From an uncultured Carboxylicivirga sp. (lineage in GTDB: Bacteria > Bacteroidota > Bacteroidia > Bacteroidales > Marinilabiliaceae), in assembly GCA_947491945.1 (NCBI GenBank), contig CANLLN010000007.1:122746-186745 (forward strand): a stretch of DNA of 64,000 nucleotides. The letters are read 5' to 3'. Below the pieces are notes generated by a model. It searched no databases. It had not been told where the DNA came from and worked only from the letters and a program-made list of their open reading frames with translations. Positions 53,956 through 63,036 of this stretch are shown piece after piece. A program made the position numbers and the translations under genes. Positions within the stretch are counted from its first letter, which is position 1. Every line of letters starts with the position of its first letter.

Positions 53956-54000
53956 AAGCGAGACTTGATTACATTATTTGTATATTAAGTCTCGCTTTTT
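53956..54000 (+). terminator. Terminator after sodB
   Basis: The 11-bp stem AAGCGAGACTT/AAGTCTCGCTT with a 20-nt loop is followed by TTT. Confidence 0.75.
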
Positions 54001-54034
54001 AGCACCCTAATATCAATCACTAAAATTCGATCTT

Positions 54035-54598
54035 ATGCTGAAAGATTTAATTCGTAAGAGCCGTAGTTACAGACGCTTTCATGAGGATAAACCTGTTTCC
54101 ATGGAGGTTTTGCACGAACTGGTAGATCTGGCTCGTCTATCGCCTTCGGCCCGTAATGCACAACCGCTTAAATATTTCTTGTCTAATTCACCCGAAATTA
54201 ACGATAAGATTTTTCCTCATTTGGCGTGGGCAGGTTATCTGAAAGACTGGCCGGGTCCGCAGAAGGGAGAGCGTCCTGCTGCTTATATTATCCTTTTGAA
54301 TGATACGGATATCTCAGCCAACTACTTCTGTGATGACGGCATAGCCTCGCAAAGTATTTTGCTGGGTGCCGTTGAAAAGGGATTGGGCGGATGTATTGTA
54401 GGATCACTTAACCGGCTTCAGTTACATCGCGAGTTGCGTTTGTCCGATAACCTAAAGATTGTGCACGTTATAGCGCTGGGTGAGCCCAAAGAGGTGGTTC
54501 AGCTGGAAGCCATGAAGGATGATGATGTTAAGTATTGGCGCGATGTAGATCAGATTCATCATGTGCCTAAAAGAGATCTGAAGGATGTAATCGTTTAA
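54035..54598 (+). CDS. Nitroreductase family protein
   Basis: A 187-residue FMN-dependent nitroreductase-fold protein. It has the family N-terminal SRSYRRFHEDKPVSMEVL, ARLSPSARNAQPLKYF near residue 37, and LLGAVEKGLGGCIVGSLN near residue 109. A YFCDDGIASQSI segment precedes this. Members reduce nitro compounds or quinones or carry out metabolic redox steps; the substrate is unknown. It follows the SOD pair, which is compatible with redox defence. A clear terminator follows. Confidence 0.9.
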   Translation: MLKDLIRKSRSYRRFHEDKPVSMEVLHELVDLARLSPSARNAQPLKYFLSNSPEINDKIFPHLAWAGYLKDWPGPQKGERPAAYIILLNDTDISANYFCDDGIASQSILLGAVEKGLGGCIVGSLNRLQLHRELRLSDNLKIVHVIALGEPKEVVQLEAMKDDDVKYWRDVDQIHHVPKRDLKDVIV

Positions 54599-54620
54599 TT
54601 ACCTGATTAATTTTGTTTTT

Positions 54621-54650
54621 AGCCCGGTAATGTTAGTGCCGGGCTTTTTC
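54621..54650 (+). terminator. Terminator after the nitroreductase
   Basis: AGCCCGG pairs with CCGGGCT around 11 nt, followed by TTTTT. Confidence 0.8.
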
Positions 54651-54733
54651 GTGGGGTTACCTTGCCAACAATGCGCTTCTTAGCTTGTTATAGTTATGCA
54701 AAGGCAATGTTAACAATTCAAAAACCCACGTTT

Positions 54734-55444
54734 ATGAAGTATTTATCGGCCCTCTTATTACTGTGTCCCCTGTTGGCCATGTCTCAGGTAAATGAACCCG
54801 ACTCGGTGCGTGTTACCGGCGTTGTGCTTGAGCAGGACAGTTTGCTGGTTTTGCCCTATTCGCGATTCAATCTTCATTCCGATACTTTTATGTCTGACGA
54901 AGCCGGTCAGTTTTCATTCTGGGCCAAGCGGGGTGAAGTAGTGCGTTTTTCTCATTTGGGCTATAAAGATACTTACGTGCAGATTAATGATTCTATGCAA
55001 CATCGTAATTACCTTTTGGGGGTTTTCTTAGCGCGCGACACCATACAGATTGGGGAGGTTATTGTAATGCCTCGATATGAGAATCTGGCACTTCAGGCCA
55101 AAACTATGCCGTTGGTGATAACTCCTGAGCAAGCCTACGCCACGAATAATGTTCGATCCTCAACCCGGCAGGCTTTAACACAAACGCCTTTGCGCATGGA
55201 TGCAGAGATGAATCAACGTATGGTGCTTCAGGAGCACACCTGGAGTACCATTTATAAAACACAAATACCACCCAACCAAACACTGGGCATCACACCCGAT
55301 AATATGGCACAGATGCGTCTCTTCCTTCCCAAGAGTGAACAAAAAATACGGGCAGTTGGTGTGCAGCCGCTCAATCGTAACGAACTGGATCTAATATTAC
55401 GCATTTATGAGCAGCGAAGGGCTGCTAATCAGCCTATTCCCTAA
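54734..55444 (+). CDS. Secreted carboxypeptidase-regulatory-like domain protein
   Basis: The start is at the ATG at 54734 (236 residues) which opens a signal peptide MKYLSALLLLCPLLAMSQ; the longer frame begins TTG and adds non-signal sequence. Residues about 25-110 resemble a CarboxypepD-regulatory-like beta-sandwich (RVTGVVLEQDSLLVLPYSRF, DEAGQFSFWAKRGE, FSHLGYKDTYVQI). The remainder is not recognised. Such domains are common in surface and TonB-linked proteins of Bacteroidota. The middle of the protein has VIVMPRYEN followed by TPEQAY, and no enzyme motif. Confidence 0.8.
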   Translation: MKYLSALLLLCPLLAMSQVNEPDSVRVTGVVLEQDSLLVLPYSRFNLHSDTFMSDEAGQFSFWAKRGEVVRFSHLGYKDTYVQINDSMQHRNYLLGVFLARDTIQIGEVIVMPRYENLALQAKTMPLVITPEQAYATNNVRSSTRQALTQTPLRMDAEMNQRMVLQEHTWSTIYKTQIPPNQTLGITPDNMAQMRLFLPKSEQKIRAVGVQPLNRNELDLILRIYEQRRAANQPIP

Positions 55445-55551
55445 ATAAAAGGTATGCCCAAGTGCTTAAAACAGAAAAATATCGTCTGATTATTCAAAGA
55501 AAATAAGCAATTTTGCATTGCGCAAGCTAGCGTACAATCAAATACATCACA

Positions 55552-56175
55552 ATGGAATTTACTTTAAACGGAAAGCAAGGTTATACAAAAGTGGAATCGT
55601 ACGATGATGATACCACACAAGAGTTGTCAGCTAATTACCATAAGATATTGAGCGCTTTGGGTGAAGATCCGCAGCGTGAAGGATTGGAGAAAACACCCTT
55701 GCGTGTGGCCAAAGCCATGCAGTTTCTCACACAGGGATACCATATGGATCCTGAGGAGATCATTAAATCTGCCATGTTTCGTGAGGATTATCAGCAGATG
55801 GTAGTGGTGAAAGATATAGAATTATATTCGATGTGTGAGCATCATATGCTGCCCTTTTTTGGTAAGGCGCATGTAGCCTATATACCACGTCACCATATTA
55901 CCGGTTTAAGTAAGTTGGCACGTGTAGTGGAGGCTTTCTCCCGCCGTCTGCAGGTACAGGAACGCTTAACTACCCAAATTAAGGAGTGTATTCAGAATAC
56001 CCTTAACCCACTGGGTGTAGCCGTGGTGATTGAAGCCCAACACATGTGCATGCAGATGCGGGGAGTGCAGAAACAGCATTCAGTAACTACCACCTCCGAT
56101 TTTACCGGTGCTTTCCAGAAAAACCTGGCAACACGGGAAGAGTTTATGAAGATAATCAGTGCCAATTTGCACTAA
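55552..56175 (+). CDS. folE: GTP cyclohydrolase I
   Basis: A 207-residue FolE. The zinc and active-site signatures are [20 protein letters not shown] near residue 93, [19 protein letters not shown] (residues about 120-138) and [13 protein letters not shown] near residue 161. It makes 7,8-dihydroneopterin triphosphate, the first step in tetrahydrofolate and queuosine precursor synthesis; queG in the same window uses the latter pathway. Length is normal. A terminator follows and separates it from the AT-rich cassette. Confidence 0.97.
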   Translation: MEFTLNGKQGYTKVESYDDDTTQELSANYHKILSALGEDPQREGLEKTPLRVAKAMQFLTQGYHMDPEEIIKSAMFREDYQQMVVVKDIELYSMCEHHMLPFFGKAHVAYIPRHHITGLSKLARVVEAFSRRLQVQERLTTQIKECIQNTLNPLGVAVVIEAQHMCMQMRGVQKQHSVTTTSDFTGAFQKNLATREEFMKIISANLH

Positions 56176-56198
56176 GCTAATAAACGAATTATAGTAAT

Positions 56199-56238
56199 AA
56201 TCCCACTACGGCTGCTTGATGCCTGGTGGGATTTTTTA
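56199..56238 (+). terminator. Terminator after folE
   Basis: AATCCCAC pairs with GTGGGATT, followed by TTTT. Confidence 0.8.
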
Positions 56239-56277
56239 TGTTTGTAATATAGATAGTTACACACATAAAATAGAGTC

Positions 56278-57057
56278 ATGATTAAAAGATTATTTTTACA
56301 AGATTGGTTTATTCTTTCTTTAATTCTTGTTAATGCACTAACAATTTTTGTATTGGGTTTTACGCCTGAAAATTATACGATTAGGGGCATTGATAATATT
56401 ATTACCATTCTATTTTTCGGGGAGTTATTAGTCAAGATACAAACTTACGGGGCTAATTATTTTAAGTCGAGATGGAATGTATTTGACTTCTTGCTTATTG
56501 TCATTTCACTACCGACATTGATAACAATTTTTATTGATATTTCACAGATTGACTTTAGTTACCTCTTGATATTAAGAGTTTTTAGGGTCTTTAAGACGTT
56601 TAGGTTTTTAAAATTTGTTCCTGGAATAGACCAATTGTTAAGAGGAGTTCAGCGTGCGCTTAAGGCATCTATTATAGTTATAATTGGGTTTATTGTATAT
56701 ATATTCATCATCAGCATTTTTTCACATCAAGTATTTGCGAAAACTGCTCCTGATTATTTTGGCGATCCATTGTGTTCCATGTACACAATTTTTAAAATGT
56801 TTACAGTGGAAGGGTGGTATGAAGTGTCTGAATCTGTCGTTTCTAGTCTGGGTCATACAAAAGCTTTTTTTGGACATTTGTATTTTATTTTCGTGGTATT
56901 AAGTGGAGGTATTCTTGGCTTATCTTTGGTTAATTCAATATTTGTAGATGCAATGGTAAGTGATAATAATGATGAGCTTAAGGAAAAAATTGGTACATTA
57001 GAACTTCAAATAAATAATCTTATCGAAAAAATTGACAAAAATGGATTTTCAAACTAA
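56278..57057 (+). CDS. Voltage-gated ion channel (bacterial NaV-like)
   Basis: A 259-residue membrane protein with six helices. S1 to S3 lie at about 10-90. S4 is RVFRVFKTFRFLKFV (about 98-112), with positive residues every third position. S5 follows, then a pore loop with TVEGW at residues 176-180, close to the T(L)ESW filter of NaChBac, and S6 at about 200-225. A short coiled-coil-like tail (ELKEKIGTLELQINNLIEK) ends it. Selectivity is an inference. It is strikingly AT-rich by eye against its neighbours and its stop overlaps the next gene. Confidence 0.88.
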   Translation: MIKRLFLQDWFILSLILVNALTIFVLGFTPENYTIRGIDNIITILFFGELLVKIQTYGANYFKSRWNVFDFLLIVISLPTLITIFIDISQIDFSYLLILRVFRVFKTFRFLKFVPGIDQLLRGVQRALKASIIVIIGFIVYIFIISIFSHQVFAKTAPDYFGDPLCSMYTIFKMFTVEGWYEVSESVVSSLGHTKAFFGHLYFIFVVLSGGILGLSLVNSIFVDAMVSDNNDELKEKIGTLELQINNLIEKIDKNGFSN

Positions 57058-58087
57058 CCTAAAAGCGTTTACTGATAGGGTTTTAACTCTTAAGCCGAAC
57101 TTACAAACAGAGGAAGCTACCAAAAATGGATTAATCATGCCTTTCATTCAATTGTTAGGATATGATGTTTTTAATCCAATGGAAGTTATCCCTGAATATA
57201 TAGCAGATCTTGGCACCAAGAAAGGTGAAAAGGTTGACTATGCAATTCTTCAAGAAAATACGCCAATAATGATTATTGAGTGCAAGCATTGGAAAGAGAA
57301 TTTGGATGTGCATAACTCACAGCTTCATAGGTATTTTCATGTCAGTAAGGCTCGTTTTGGTTTATTAACAAACGGCGCTGAGTATCGCTTTTATACAGAT
57401 TTGGAGGAGTCAAATAAGATGGATGATGAACCATTTCTAATTATTGATTTTGAAAATTTAAAGGACCATGAAGTCAATGAATTAAAAAAGTTTCAAAAGG
57501 CTAGTTTTGATGTTGATAAAATTATAGATAGCGCAAGTGAGTTAAAGTATTCTTCGGCAATTAAGGAGATATTAGAGAAGGAGCTAAATGAACCAAGTGA
57601 AGAATTTGTTAGGTTTTTTGGCAAACAGATATATTCAGGAAAATTAACTGCAAAAGTTATAGAGCAATTGACGGGAATTGTTAAGAAGGCTACAAATCAA
57701 TCCATTAAAGAGCTTGTGAATGATAGGTTACATTCTGCTTTGAAGAAGGAAGAAGAGTTAGTTGAGGAGTCGCAAGAAGAAGTTGCTATTAGTAAAATTG
57801 AGACAACAGAAGAAGAGATAGAGGGTTATCATATTGTTCGGTCAATCGTTAGGACAAAAATTGATGCAGATAGAGTGGTTTATCGCGATACCCAATCTTA
57901 TTTTGGAGTCTTAGTAGATGATAATAATCGTAAGCCGATTTGTCGACTACATTTAAATGGTGGTAAAAAGTATTTGGGGCTTTTCGATGAGGATAAGAAG
58001 GAAGAACGAGTATTAATTGAGAAGTTGGATGATATATTTTTGCATGCCGACAAATTAATTGATACTGTACTTCGTCATTTGAACTAG
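57041..58087 (+). CDS. HsdR-N-like PD-(D/E)XK nuclease-domain protein, stand-alone
   Basis: The start is the ATG at 57041 (348 residues), 17 bp inside the channel gene; the TTG at 57032 is rejected. Residues about 30-110 match the N-terminal domain of type I restriction HsdR: VDYAIL with Asp66 and IIECKHW with Glu80 and Lys82, the catalytic triad of a PD-(D/E)XK fold. The middle part is helical and acidic (EEELVEESQEEVAISKIETTEE, about 235-265). A C-terminal domain starts at GYHIVRSIVRTKI. No helicase or methylase follows. Function unknown; coupling to the channel gene suggests a joint role. Confidence 0.85.
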   Translation: MDFQTNLKAFTDRVLTLKPNLQTEEATKNGLIMPFIQLLGYDVFNPMEVIPEYIADLGTKKGEKVDYAILQENTPIMIIECKHWKENLDVHNSQLHRYFHVSKARFGLLTNGAEYRFYTDLEESNKMDDEPFLIIDFENLKDHEVNELKKFQKASFDVDKIIDSASELKYSSAIKEILEKELNEPSEEFVRFFGKQIYSGKLTAKVIEQLTGIVKKATNQSIKELVNDRLHSALKKEEELVEESQEEVAISKIETTEEEIEGYHIVRSIVRTKIDADRVVYRDTQSYFGVLVDDNNRKPICRLHLNGGKKYLGLFDEDKKEERVLIEKLDDIFLHADKLIDTVLRHLN

Positions 58088-58114
58088 TAAGTCAGTTGCA
58101 GGAAAATAAATAAT

Positions 58115-58143
58115 AAAGCCGGCGTTAATGCCGGTTTTATTAT
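58115..58143 (+). terminator. Terminator after the channel-nuclease cassette
   Basis: AAGCCGGC pairs with GCCGGTTT around GTTAAT, then TATTATT. It closes the cassette. Confidence 0.7.
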
Positions 58144-58169
58144 TTATTAATGTTATTTCTCAAGGGTAT

Positions 58170-58766
58170 TTAAATACCAAACAGCTTATAGCCCAGTGAA
58201 AAAGTAAGAACATCGGTTTTCTGACCTACTTGCGCCTTCGAGATATCTTTGATGCCCCATTCGTAACGGAAATCGGCTGTTAGACGCCACACTTCGGCAC
58301 CTAGTCCGGCCTGAAGGGTCCAGTTGGTTTTGTCAAGGTCTTCCAATGTCGGCAGATCCGATGTCGTCTTAGCATTAAAGGAGGCTACCGGACCAGCTAC
58401 ACCATATATCTTTAGTATTTTGAGATCAATTAGTTGTAGGTTGGCCAATAGGGGAATATCCCATGTGTGATAGGTAACGTTGTTATTGAATGAATTATCT
58501 CCAATCATTCCATTGGCATTGGATTTTTTCTTAGCATAGTACATCTCGGGCTGAAAGCTCAAGCTTCCTACCAAGCGAATGCGACCATAGGCACCAAAGA
58601 GAAAGCCGCTCTTGGCTTCATTTTTTATGGTGGTGTTATCCGGTACATCGCTTAGGTTGATTTTTGTTGAGTTAAAGCCTGCTTTTAATCCCAGCGCAAT
58701 ACGATCCTGAGCAGATGCTCCGGCTGCTAGCGCGATTAGCGTTAAGCAAAAAATAATCTTTTTCAT
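58170..58766 (-). CDS. Outer-membrane beta-barrel protein (OMP_b-brl_2-like)
   Basis: A 198-residue protein with a signal peptide ending GASAQ near residue 20, then IALGLKAGFNSTKINLSD, the usual opening strand of this family, and FLFGAYGRIRLVGSLSFQPEMYYAKKK. It ends in LTFSLGYKLFG. It is a predicted 8-stranded porin-like barrel. Transcription is opposite to the cassette, with which it is convergent. Confidence 0.88.
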   Translation of the reverse strand: MKKIIFCLTLIALAAGASAQDRIALGLKAGFNSTKINLSDVPDNTTIKNEAKSGFLFGAYGRIRLVGSLSFQPEMYYAKKKSNANGMIGDNSFNNNVTYHTWDIPLLANLQLIDLKILKIYGVAGPVASFNAKTTSDLPTLEDLDKTNWTLQAGLGAEVWRLTADFRYEWGIKDISKAQVGQKTDVLTFSLGYKLFGI

Positions 58767-59339
58767 GTCTATAATTTGTTAATCAATAGCCACATGTAAC
58801 TTGCCCGTATAATCATAATCTTGTGCGAGTAGGATTAAACAAGGGCTTGTTTTATGACGATAGGTTAATAATGTTTTTTTTCTGCCTTAATATGACAGCT
58901 GTGGAATCTGCTACACGTAAGAAAAAATGTGCATTTATGAGTATTTCTGAACTCGTCTACTATAAAATACAATAAATCAGGAAGAGCTGAGTGAAAAATG
59001 AGGATCATGAATTCCGCGAATTAAACGAATTGTTTATTCGATAACAAGATGTAAGGTGCTATTCATTAAAGATATAACAAGTTAAGAAATGCTTATCCCT
59101 TAGAAAAGGGGGATTGCGTTATCAACAGCCCTCAGCTCAAACCTCTCAGGGGGATTGACCTTTGTCCGCAGATTTCGCGGATGAACATAGATTACTTTTC
59201 TACGGAAAGCGGATGCTATGGTACTGATTATATGCTATGTAACTAGTCAAATATGCTTATCCCCCTTAGAAAAGGGGGATTAATTTATCAACAGCCTTCA
59301 ACTTAAATGCCTCAGGGGGATTGAATCTTTGTTCCCAAA
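58767..59339. other. Repeat-bearing region between the barrel gene and aroA (573 bp)
   Basis: The first 320 bp hold the upstream region of the barrel gene and no gene. From about 59090 it carries one and a half units of the 165-bp repeat also found at 63.1-63.9 kb, ending right at the aroA stop codon. A lead segment CGCGAATTAAACGAATT near 59017 resembles CGGCGAATGAAACGAATT at 63063. Confidence 0.7.
59090..59336 (+). repeat. 165-bp tandem repeat, small array (about 1.5 units)
   Basis: Two unit starts (TGCTTATCC) at 59090 and 59254, a period of 164 bp. It shares ATCAACAGCC, CTCAGGGGGATTGA, and TTTGTCCGCAGATTTCGCGGATGAAC (given here in part) with the array at 63135-63923. Confidence 0.8.
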
Positions 59340-60578
59340 TTATCCTTCCACCGTTTCGTTGATGATACCTGCTGTAGCCATATCCTGCCAATAGTTGGGG
59401 TAGGATTTGCTTACTACCATGGGATCGTTGATAACCAGATTAGGATAACAGCAGGCAGCAGGTGCAAAGGCCATGGCCATGCGATGATCTTTGTAAGTAT
59501 CAATCACCACTGGTGCCGATTGATCGTAGTCGCATCGCTCACCATCCCAGCTTAGGTTATCGCGCTGGTTACTTTGCAGTACAAAGCCCATTTTTTTTAG
59601 CTCGTTGATAAGTGCACTGATACGGTCAGTCTCTTTAATTTTCAGCGTTTGAAGGCCTGTGAAATTGAAAGGAACATTAAGTAGGCAGCAAGTAACCGCC
59701 AGTGTCTGTGCTAGATCGGGCTCGTTAATAAAGTTATAGCTGAATCGTGTGGGACGTACACCGGTGTTACTAAGTACGGTTCCTTTCTGCGAGAATTTGG
59801 TTTTAACCCCCAGCTTATCAAACATGGTCTTTACGTTGGCATCGCCTTGCAGACTTATTTTACGTAGCCCTTTCAAAGTGATTTCCAGCTGGGGATTCAA
59901 TGCTGCCATCTGATACCAGTAGCTGGCGGCACTCCAATCCGATTCGGCCGTCATAATTTTGGGCTGATAGGCTGCCTCAGGTACTGTGATTACATTTCCC
60001 TTCCAATGGCTCGTTACACCAAAGTCCTTCATCAGTGCCAGGGTCATCTCCAGGTAGGGTCTTGATATGATGTCGCCCGTTAGGGTGAGACGAAGACCAT
60101 TTTGTATAGTGGGGGCAATCATTAATAAGGCTGATATATACTGACTGCTTACGTTGCCGGGTAGTTCCAGGTCGCCACCTTCCAGGTTGCTGCCAAAGAT
60201 GCGAAGTGGGGGGTAGCCCTCATTCTCCATATATTCAATTTTCGCACCCAGCTTATTGAGCGCATCCACCAGTGTCTTGATGGGGCGCTGCTTCATACGT
60301 TCCGATCCGGTTAATATCCATTCGCCCATTATTTTCGAAAGAAACGCAGTAAGGAAACGCATGGAAGTGCCGGCGGCGCCCACATCAAAGGTATTACTGT
60401 TGGCATTGAGAACGCCCAGCATTGCTTTGGTGTCATCGCTATCCGATAGGTTTTTTATCTCGTAGGGGCTATAGCTAAGTGCATTGAGGAGGAGGAGTCG
60501 GTTACTGATGCTCTTGGATGAGGGCAGTTGTACTTCTATTTTACCACTTGTATTTTGGGTCGATAAACGATATTTCAT
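59340..60578 (-). CDS. aroA: 3-phosphoshikimate 1-carboxyvinyltransferase (EPSP synthase)
   Basis: The start is at the ATG at 60578 (412 residues, MKYRLSTQNT); the longer frame opens at TTG. It has LPSSKSISNRLLLLNAL near residue 18, GAAGTSMRFLTAF near residue 83, KETDRISALINELKKMG near residue 330 and DHRMAMAFAPAA near residue 369. It makes EPSP in the aromatic pathway. It lies 65 bp after aroB on the same strand, so aroB-aroA is an operon. Repeat units abut its stop codon. Confidence 0.96.
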   Translation of the reverse strand: MKYRLSTQNTSGKIEVQLPSSKSISNRLLLLNALSYSPYEIKNLSDSDDTKAMLGVLNANSNTFDVGAAGTSMRFLTAFLSKIMGEWILTGSERMKQRPIKTLVDALNKLGAKIEYMENEGYPPLRIFGSNLEGGDLELPGNVSSQYISALLMIAPTIQNGLRLTLTGDIISRPYLEMTLALMKDFGVTSHWKGNVITVPEAAYQPKIMTAESDWSAASYWYQMAALNPQLEITLKGLRKISLQGDANVKTMFDKLGVKTKFSQKGTVLSNTGVRPTRFSYNFINEPDLAQTLAVTCCLLNVPFNFTGLQTLKIKETDRISALINELKKMGFVLQSNQRDNLSWDGERCDYDQSAPVVIDTYKDHRMAMAFAPAACCYPNLVINDPMVVSKSYPNYWQDMATAGIINETVEG

Positions 60579-60643
60579 GTTTTTGATTTTTGTATTGATA
60601 ATGATATGAGCCCTTCCCAACGAAGGTTATGATAGCGATGATT

Positions 60644-61717
60644 TTACTGGTTGAGGTGCTTGTAGAAGCGAAGGGCATCAAATACTTCCGCTTTCGTGGC
60701 TCCACAATTTATTTTTATTTGTCCGACGGTTTCCAGCAGAGTAAAGTTAATTTGGTTGGCTTCATTTTTCTTATCATGCGTCATTAACTGATACAGCGTT
60801 TCGTAGTCTTCTTCATTAAATGTAAAATGGCCGTATATCTCTTGTAGCTGTCGAGCCAAAGTCTCTACCTGAACCAATGGGAATCCCAGGCGCAGGTGCG
60901 ACAGGTAAAGCTCACATACCATGCCGAAGGCTACCGCATAGCCATGCAGCAAGGGGCGTTTTTCGTGCAGAGCCAGACTCTCAAAAGCATGACCAACCGT
61001 ATGCCCAAAGTTAAGTGCCTTGCGTATATTTTTCTCCAGCGGGTCGTTCTCCACAAAATAAGCTTTGATCTTGATGGAGTTAGCCACCAGCTTTTTTAAC
61101 TGCTGGTAGTCGGGCTGTCTCAGATTGAAGGCCTTTAGGTGTTCCCAGTGATCGGGTGAATAGATAAAGGCGTGTTTAATCATTTCGGCAAAACCGGATA
61201 TGATATTTTCTGAATCTAGTGTGTCTAAAAAAGCGGTATCGATGAGGACAGCTTTTGCCTGATTGAAGACACCCACCTCATTTTTATAGCCTTCAAAGTT
61301 GATCCCTGTTTTTCCTCCTATGGAAGCATCAACTTGCGATAGCAGGGTGGTGGGCAGGTTGATAAAATCGATGCCGCGCTTAAAGGTTGAAGCCGCAAAG
61401 CCACCCAGGTCGCAGGGCATGCCACCACCCAGGGTGATGAGCAGTGATTTTCGGTCGGCACCACCGCGGCTCAGTAACTGCCATACTTTCGACAGAGAGT
61501 CGATGCCTTTGTTGTGGTCGCCCGATAGAATGATAAGGGTGCGTTCCGGACTTAGTGCGCTCACCCTCTCAATTTTAGAGAAACAATGGTGGTAGGCTGT
61601 TTCGTCGGACAGTAAAAAAACCTTGTCCTGAGGGTAGTCACTGATCAGTTGCTTAAGATCGTCCACTAAATTTTCTGCAATAAATACCTTCGATTCTTTT
61701 GATACTAACGGAAACAT
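60644..61717 (-). CDS. aroB: 3-dehydroquinate synthase
   Basis: A 357-residue AroB with the NAD and metal signatures GGGMPCDLGGFAASTFKRG near residue 97, LPTTLLSQVDASIGGKTGIN near residue 120, MIKHAFIYSP near residue 182, and NFGHTVGHAFES near residue 241. Length is normal. It converts DAHP to 3-dehydroquinate in the shikimate pathway. It is followed by aroA. A TATTTTTG box lies about 93 bp upstream of the ATG. Confidence 0.96.
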   Translation of the reverse strand: MFPLVSKESKVFIAENLVDDLKQLISDYPQDKVFLLSDETAYHHCFSKIERVSALSPERTLIILSGDHNKGIDSLSKVWQLLSRGGADRKSLLITLGGGMPCDLGGFAASTFKRGIDFINLPTTLLSQVDASIGGKTGINFEGYKNEVGVFNQAKAVLIDTAFLDTLDSENIISGFAEMIKHAFIYSPDHWEHLKAFNLRQPDYQQLKKLVANSIKIKAYFVENDPLEKNIRKALNFGHTVGHAFESLALHEKRPLLHGYAVAFGMVCELYLSHLRLGFPLVQVETLARQLQEIYGHFTFNEEDYETLYQLMTHDKKNEANQINFTLLETVGQIKINCGATKAEVFDALRFYKHLNQ

Positions 61718-61809
61718 GCCACACGGTTAATGATGATACAAGCTGTTTTAATTCTTAGGTTGGCGCTGTCAATGGTAAAACACAAATGATATAATGACTG
61801 CCATGCTTG

Positions 61810-61817
61810 CAAAAATA
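61810..61817 (-). promoter_or_regulatory. Candidate -7 box TATTTTTG for aroB-aroA
   Basis: Matches TAnnTTTG on the minus strand; no TTG at the -33 position is seen. Confidence 0.35.
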
Positions 61818-61944
61818 GTTATTTTTAGCGATTGAAAATATCTTTTTATCAGGCTTTGGTAAAATGCGATGATTTGTGATTAAACAAGAGTGATAAATGT
61901 CATATTGAAAGTTGACAGGGGTTCTGTTAGCTTTAAGTAAGGAG

Positions 61945-62415
61945 ATGATGGATATTAAATTTGATAATAAAAAGGAAGCACGACGTGTAAGTACGATCTT
62001 GCGTATTCTAGTAATGCTGGCCATTGTGCCCATTGGTATTAACTATTTGTGGATTGAGACGAGTGATAAGATGGTGGAAATGGCGATTTGGCTCTTTCTT
62101 ATCATTGTGATCGCCTTGTATTACACAGGTGGATTTTGCTATGTTGAGGTGGAGGGTAATGCTGCTAAGCTGGATGTGAAATATTACAGTTTGTTTCCAT
62201 TCTGGCGGGAGTATAAACGCATTGTGATACCTGTTGATCGCATCAAATCTGTGAAAGTGAGAGCGGGATTAGGTAATGTGGGCGCTGCTTTGTTAATTTG
62301 CGGACGGATAAAGGGGCGTATTGCCACGTTTCCGGCGGTGGGCTTAAGTGCTTGTCACAAACAGCACATTAGCGCTTTGAAAGAGTACGCCGCACATCTG
62401 TCAAAGTTGAAATAG
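61945..62415 (+). CDS. Two-TM membrane protein with PH-like domain, function unknown
   Basis: The start is placed at ATG 61945 or the adjacent ATG 61948 (156 or 155 residues) because AAGGAG ends at 61944; the longer frame opens at TTG. Two hydrophobic segments (STILRILVMLAIVPIGINYL and MAIWLFLIIVIALYYTGGF) precede a C-terminal strand-rich part (CYVEVEGNAAKLDVKYYSLF, RIKSVKVRAGLGNVG) resembling a bacterial PH domain. It is similar in layout to the protein at 13.8-14.3 kb. No function assigned. Confidence 0.7.
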   Translation: MMDIKFDNKKEARRVSTILRILVMLAIVPIGINYLWIETSDKMVEMAIWLFLIIVIALYYTGGFCYVEVEGNAAKLDVKYYSLFPFWREYKRIVIPVDRIKSVKVRAGLGNVGAALLICGRIKGRIATFPAVGLSACHKQHISALKEYAAHLSKLK

Positions 62416-62424
62416 ATAAACAAA

Positions 62425-63036
62425 ATGATTAACAGAGTAATAGTCTTAATGCTTCTTTTGGTGGCTTATGTAAATGCCGCAGGACAATTTAGCAATAAGG
62501 ACTGGTATATTAGTCCTAAGATTTCTTTTGCCGACTACAGCGATCGTAACGATTGGGATGGATACAGTATTCATAAGGTACCTCCCATTTCTGTGGCTGC
62601 CGAAAAGGGGCTTACTGATTTCTTGAGTGTGGGAGCATTGATGGGCTTGAGTCGTGATAAGTATGTGAACGATACCCTGGCGAGCAATGTGCATCGCTAT
62701 TCTAATTTTGCCCTTGGCGCGCTAGCCAATGTGCATGTGGCAGGCTGGATAGAGCAATGGACTAATTACAATGTGTTTCTGGGTGACTGGGATATCTATG
62801 CCGGCTTAAGTTGTATGCTGGAATGGCAAAAAGTAAGGGAAGAAGATGTGTGGAATCAAAGTATGCAACATTTTAATAGCGCAGAGCAGTCTGAGCTAAA
62901 ATTTAATGTGCGTCCTATGTTCGGGGTTCGCTACTTTGTAACCGACAATGTTTGTATGTTACTGGAGCTTGGACACGGTAACATGGGCTTGGTTACCACG
63001 GGTATCACCTTTCGCATACCACACCTTCGCTTCTGA
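62425..63036 (+). CDS. Secreted outer-membrane beta-barrel protein
   Basis: A 203-residue protein with a signal peptide ending NAAGQ near residue 22. The mature part has barrel-type strands (WYISPKISFADYSDRNDWDG, LSVGALMGLSRDKYV, FALGALANVHVAGW, YAGLSCMLEW, FNVRPMFGVRYFVTDN) and ends in the aromatic tail TGITFRIPHLRF. It follows the PH-like protein by 9 bp, so they are probably co-transcribed. Family beyond beta-barrel is not recognised. A tandem repeat array begins about 60 bp downstream. Confidence 0.8.
   Translation: MINRVIVLMLLLVAYVNAAGQFSNKDWYISPKISFADYSDRNDWDGYSIHKVPPISVAAEKGLTDFLSVGALMGLSRDKYVNDTLASNVHRYSNFALGALANVHVAGWIEQWTNYNVFLGDWDIYAGLSCMLEWQKVREEDVWNQSMQHFNSAEQSELKFNVRPMFGVRYFVTDNVCMLLELGHGNMGLVTTGITFRIPHLRF

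Noticed and set aside
59340..60620. Longer aroA frame starting at 60620
   Set aside because: It begins with TTG and adds a sequence not found in EPSP synthases; MKYRLSTQ at 60578 fits the family start.
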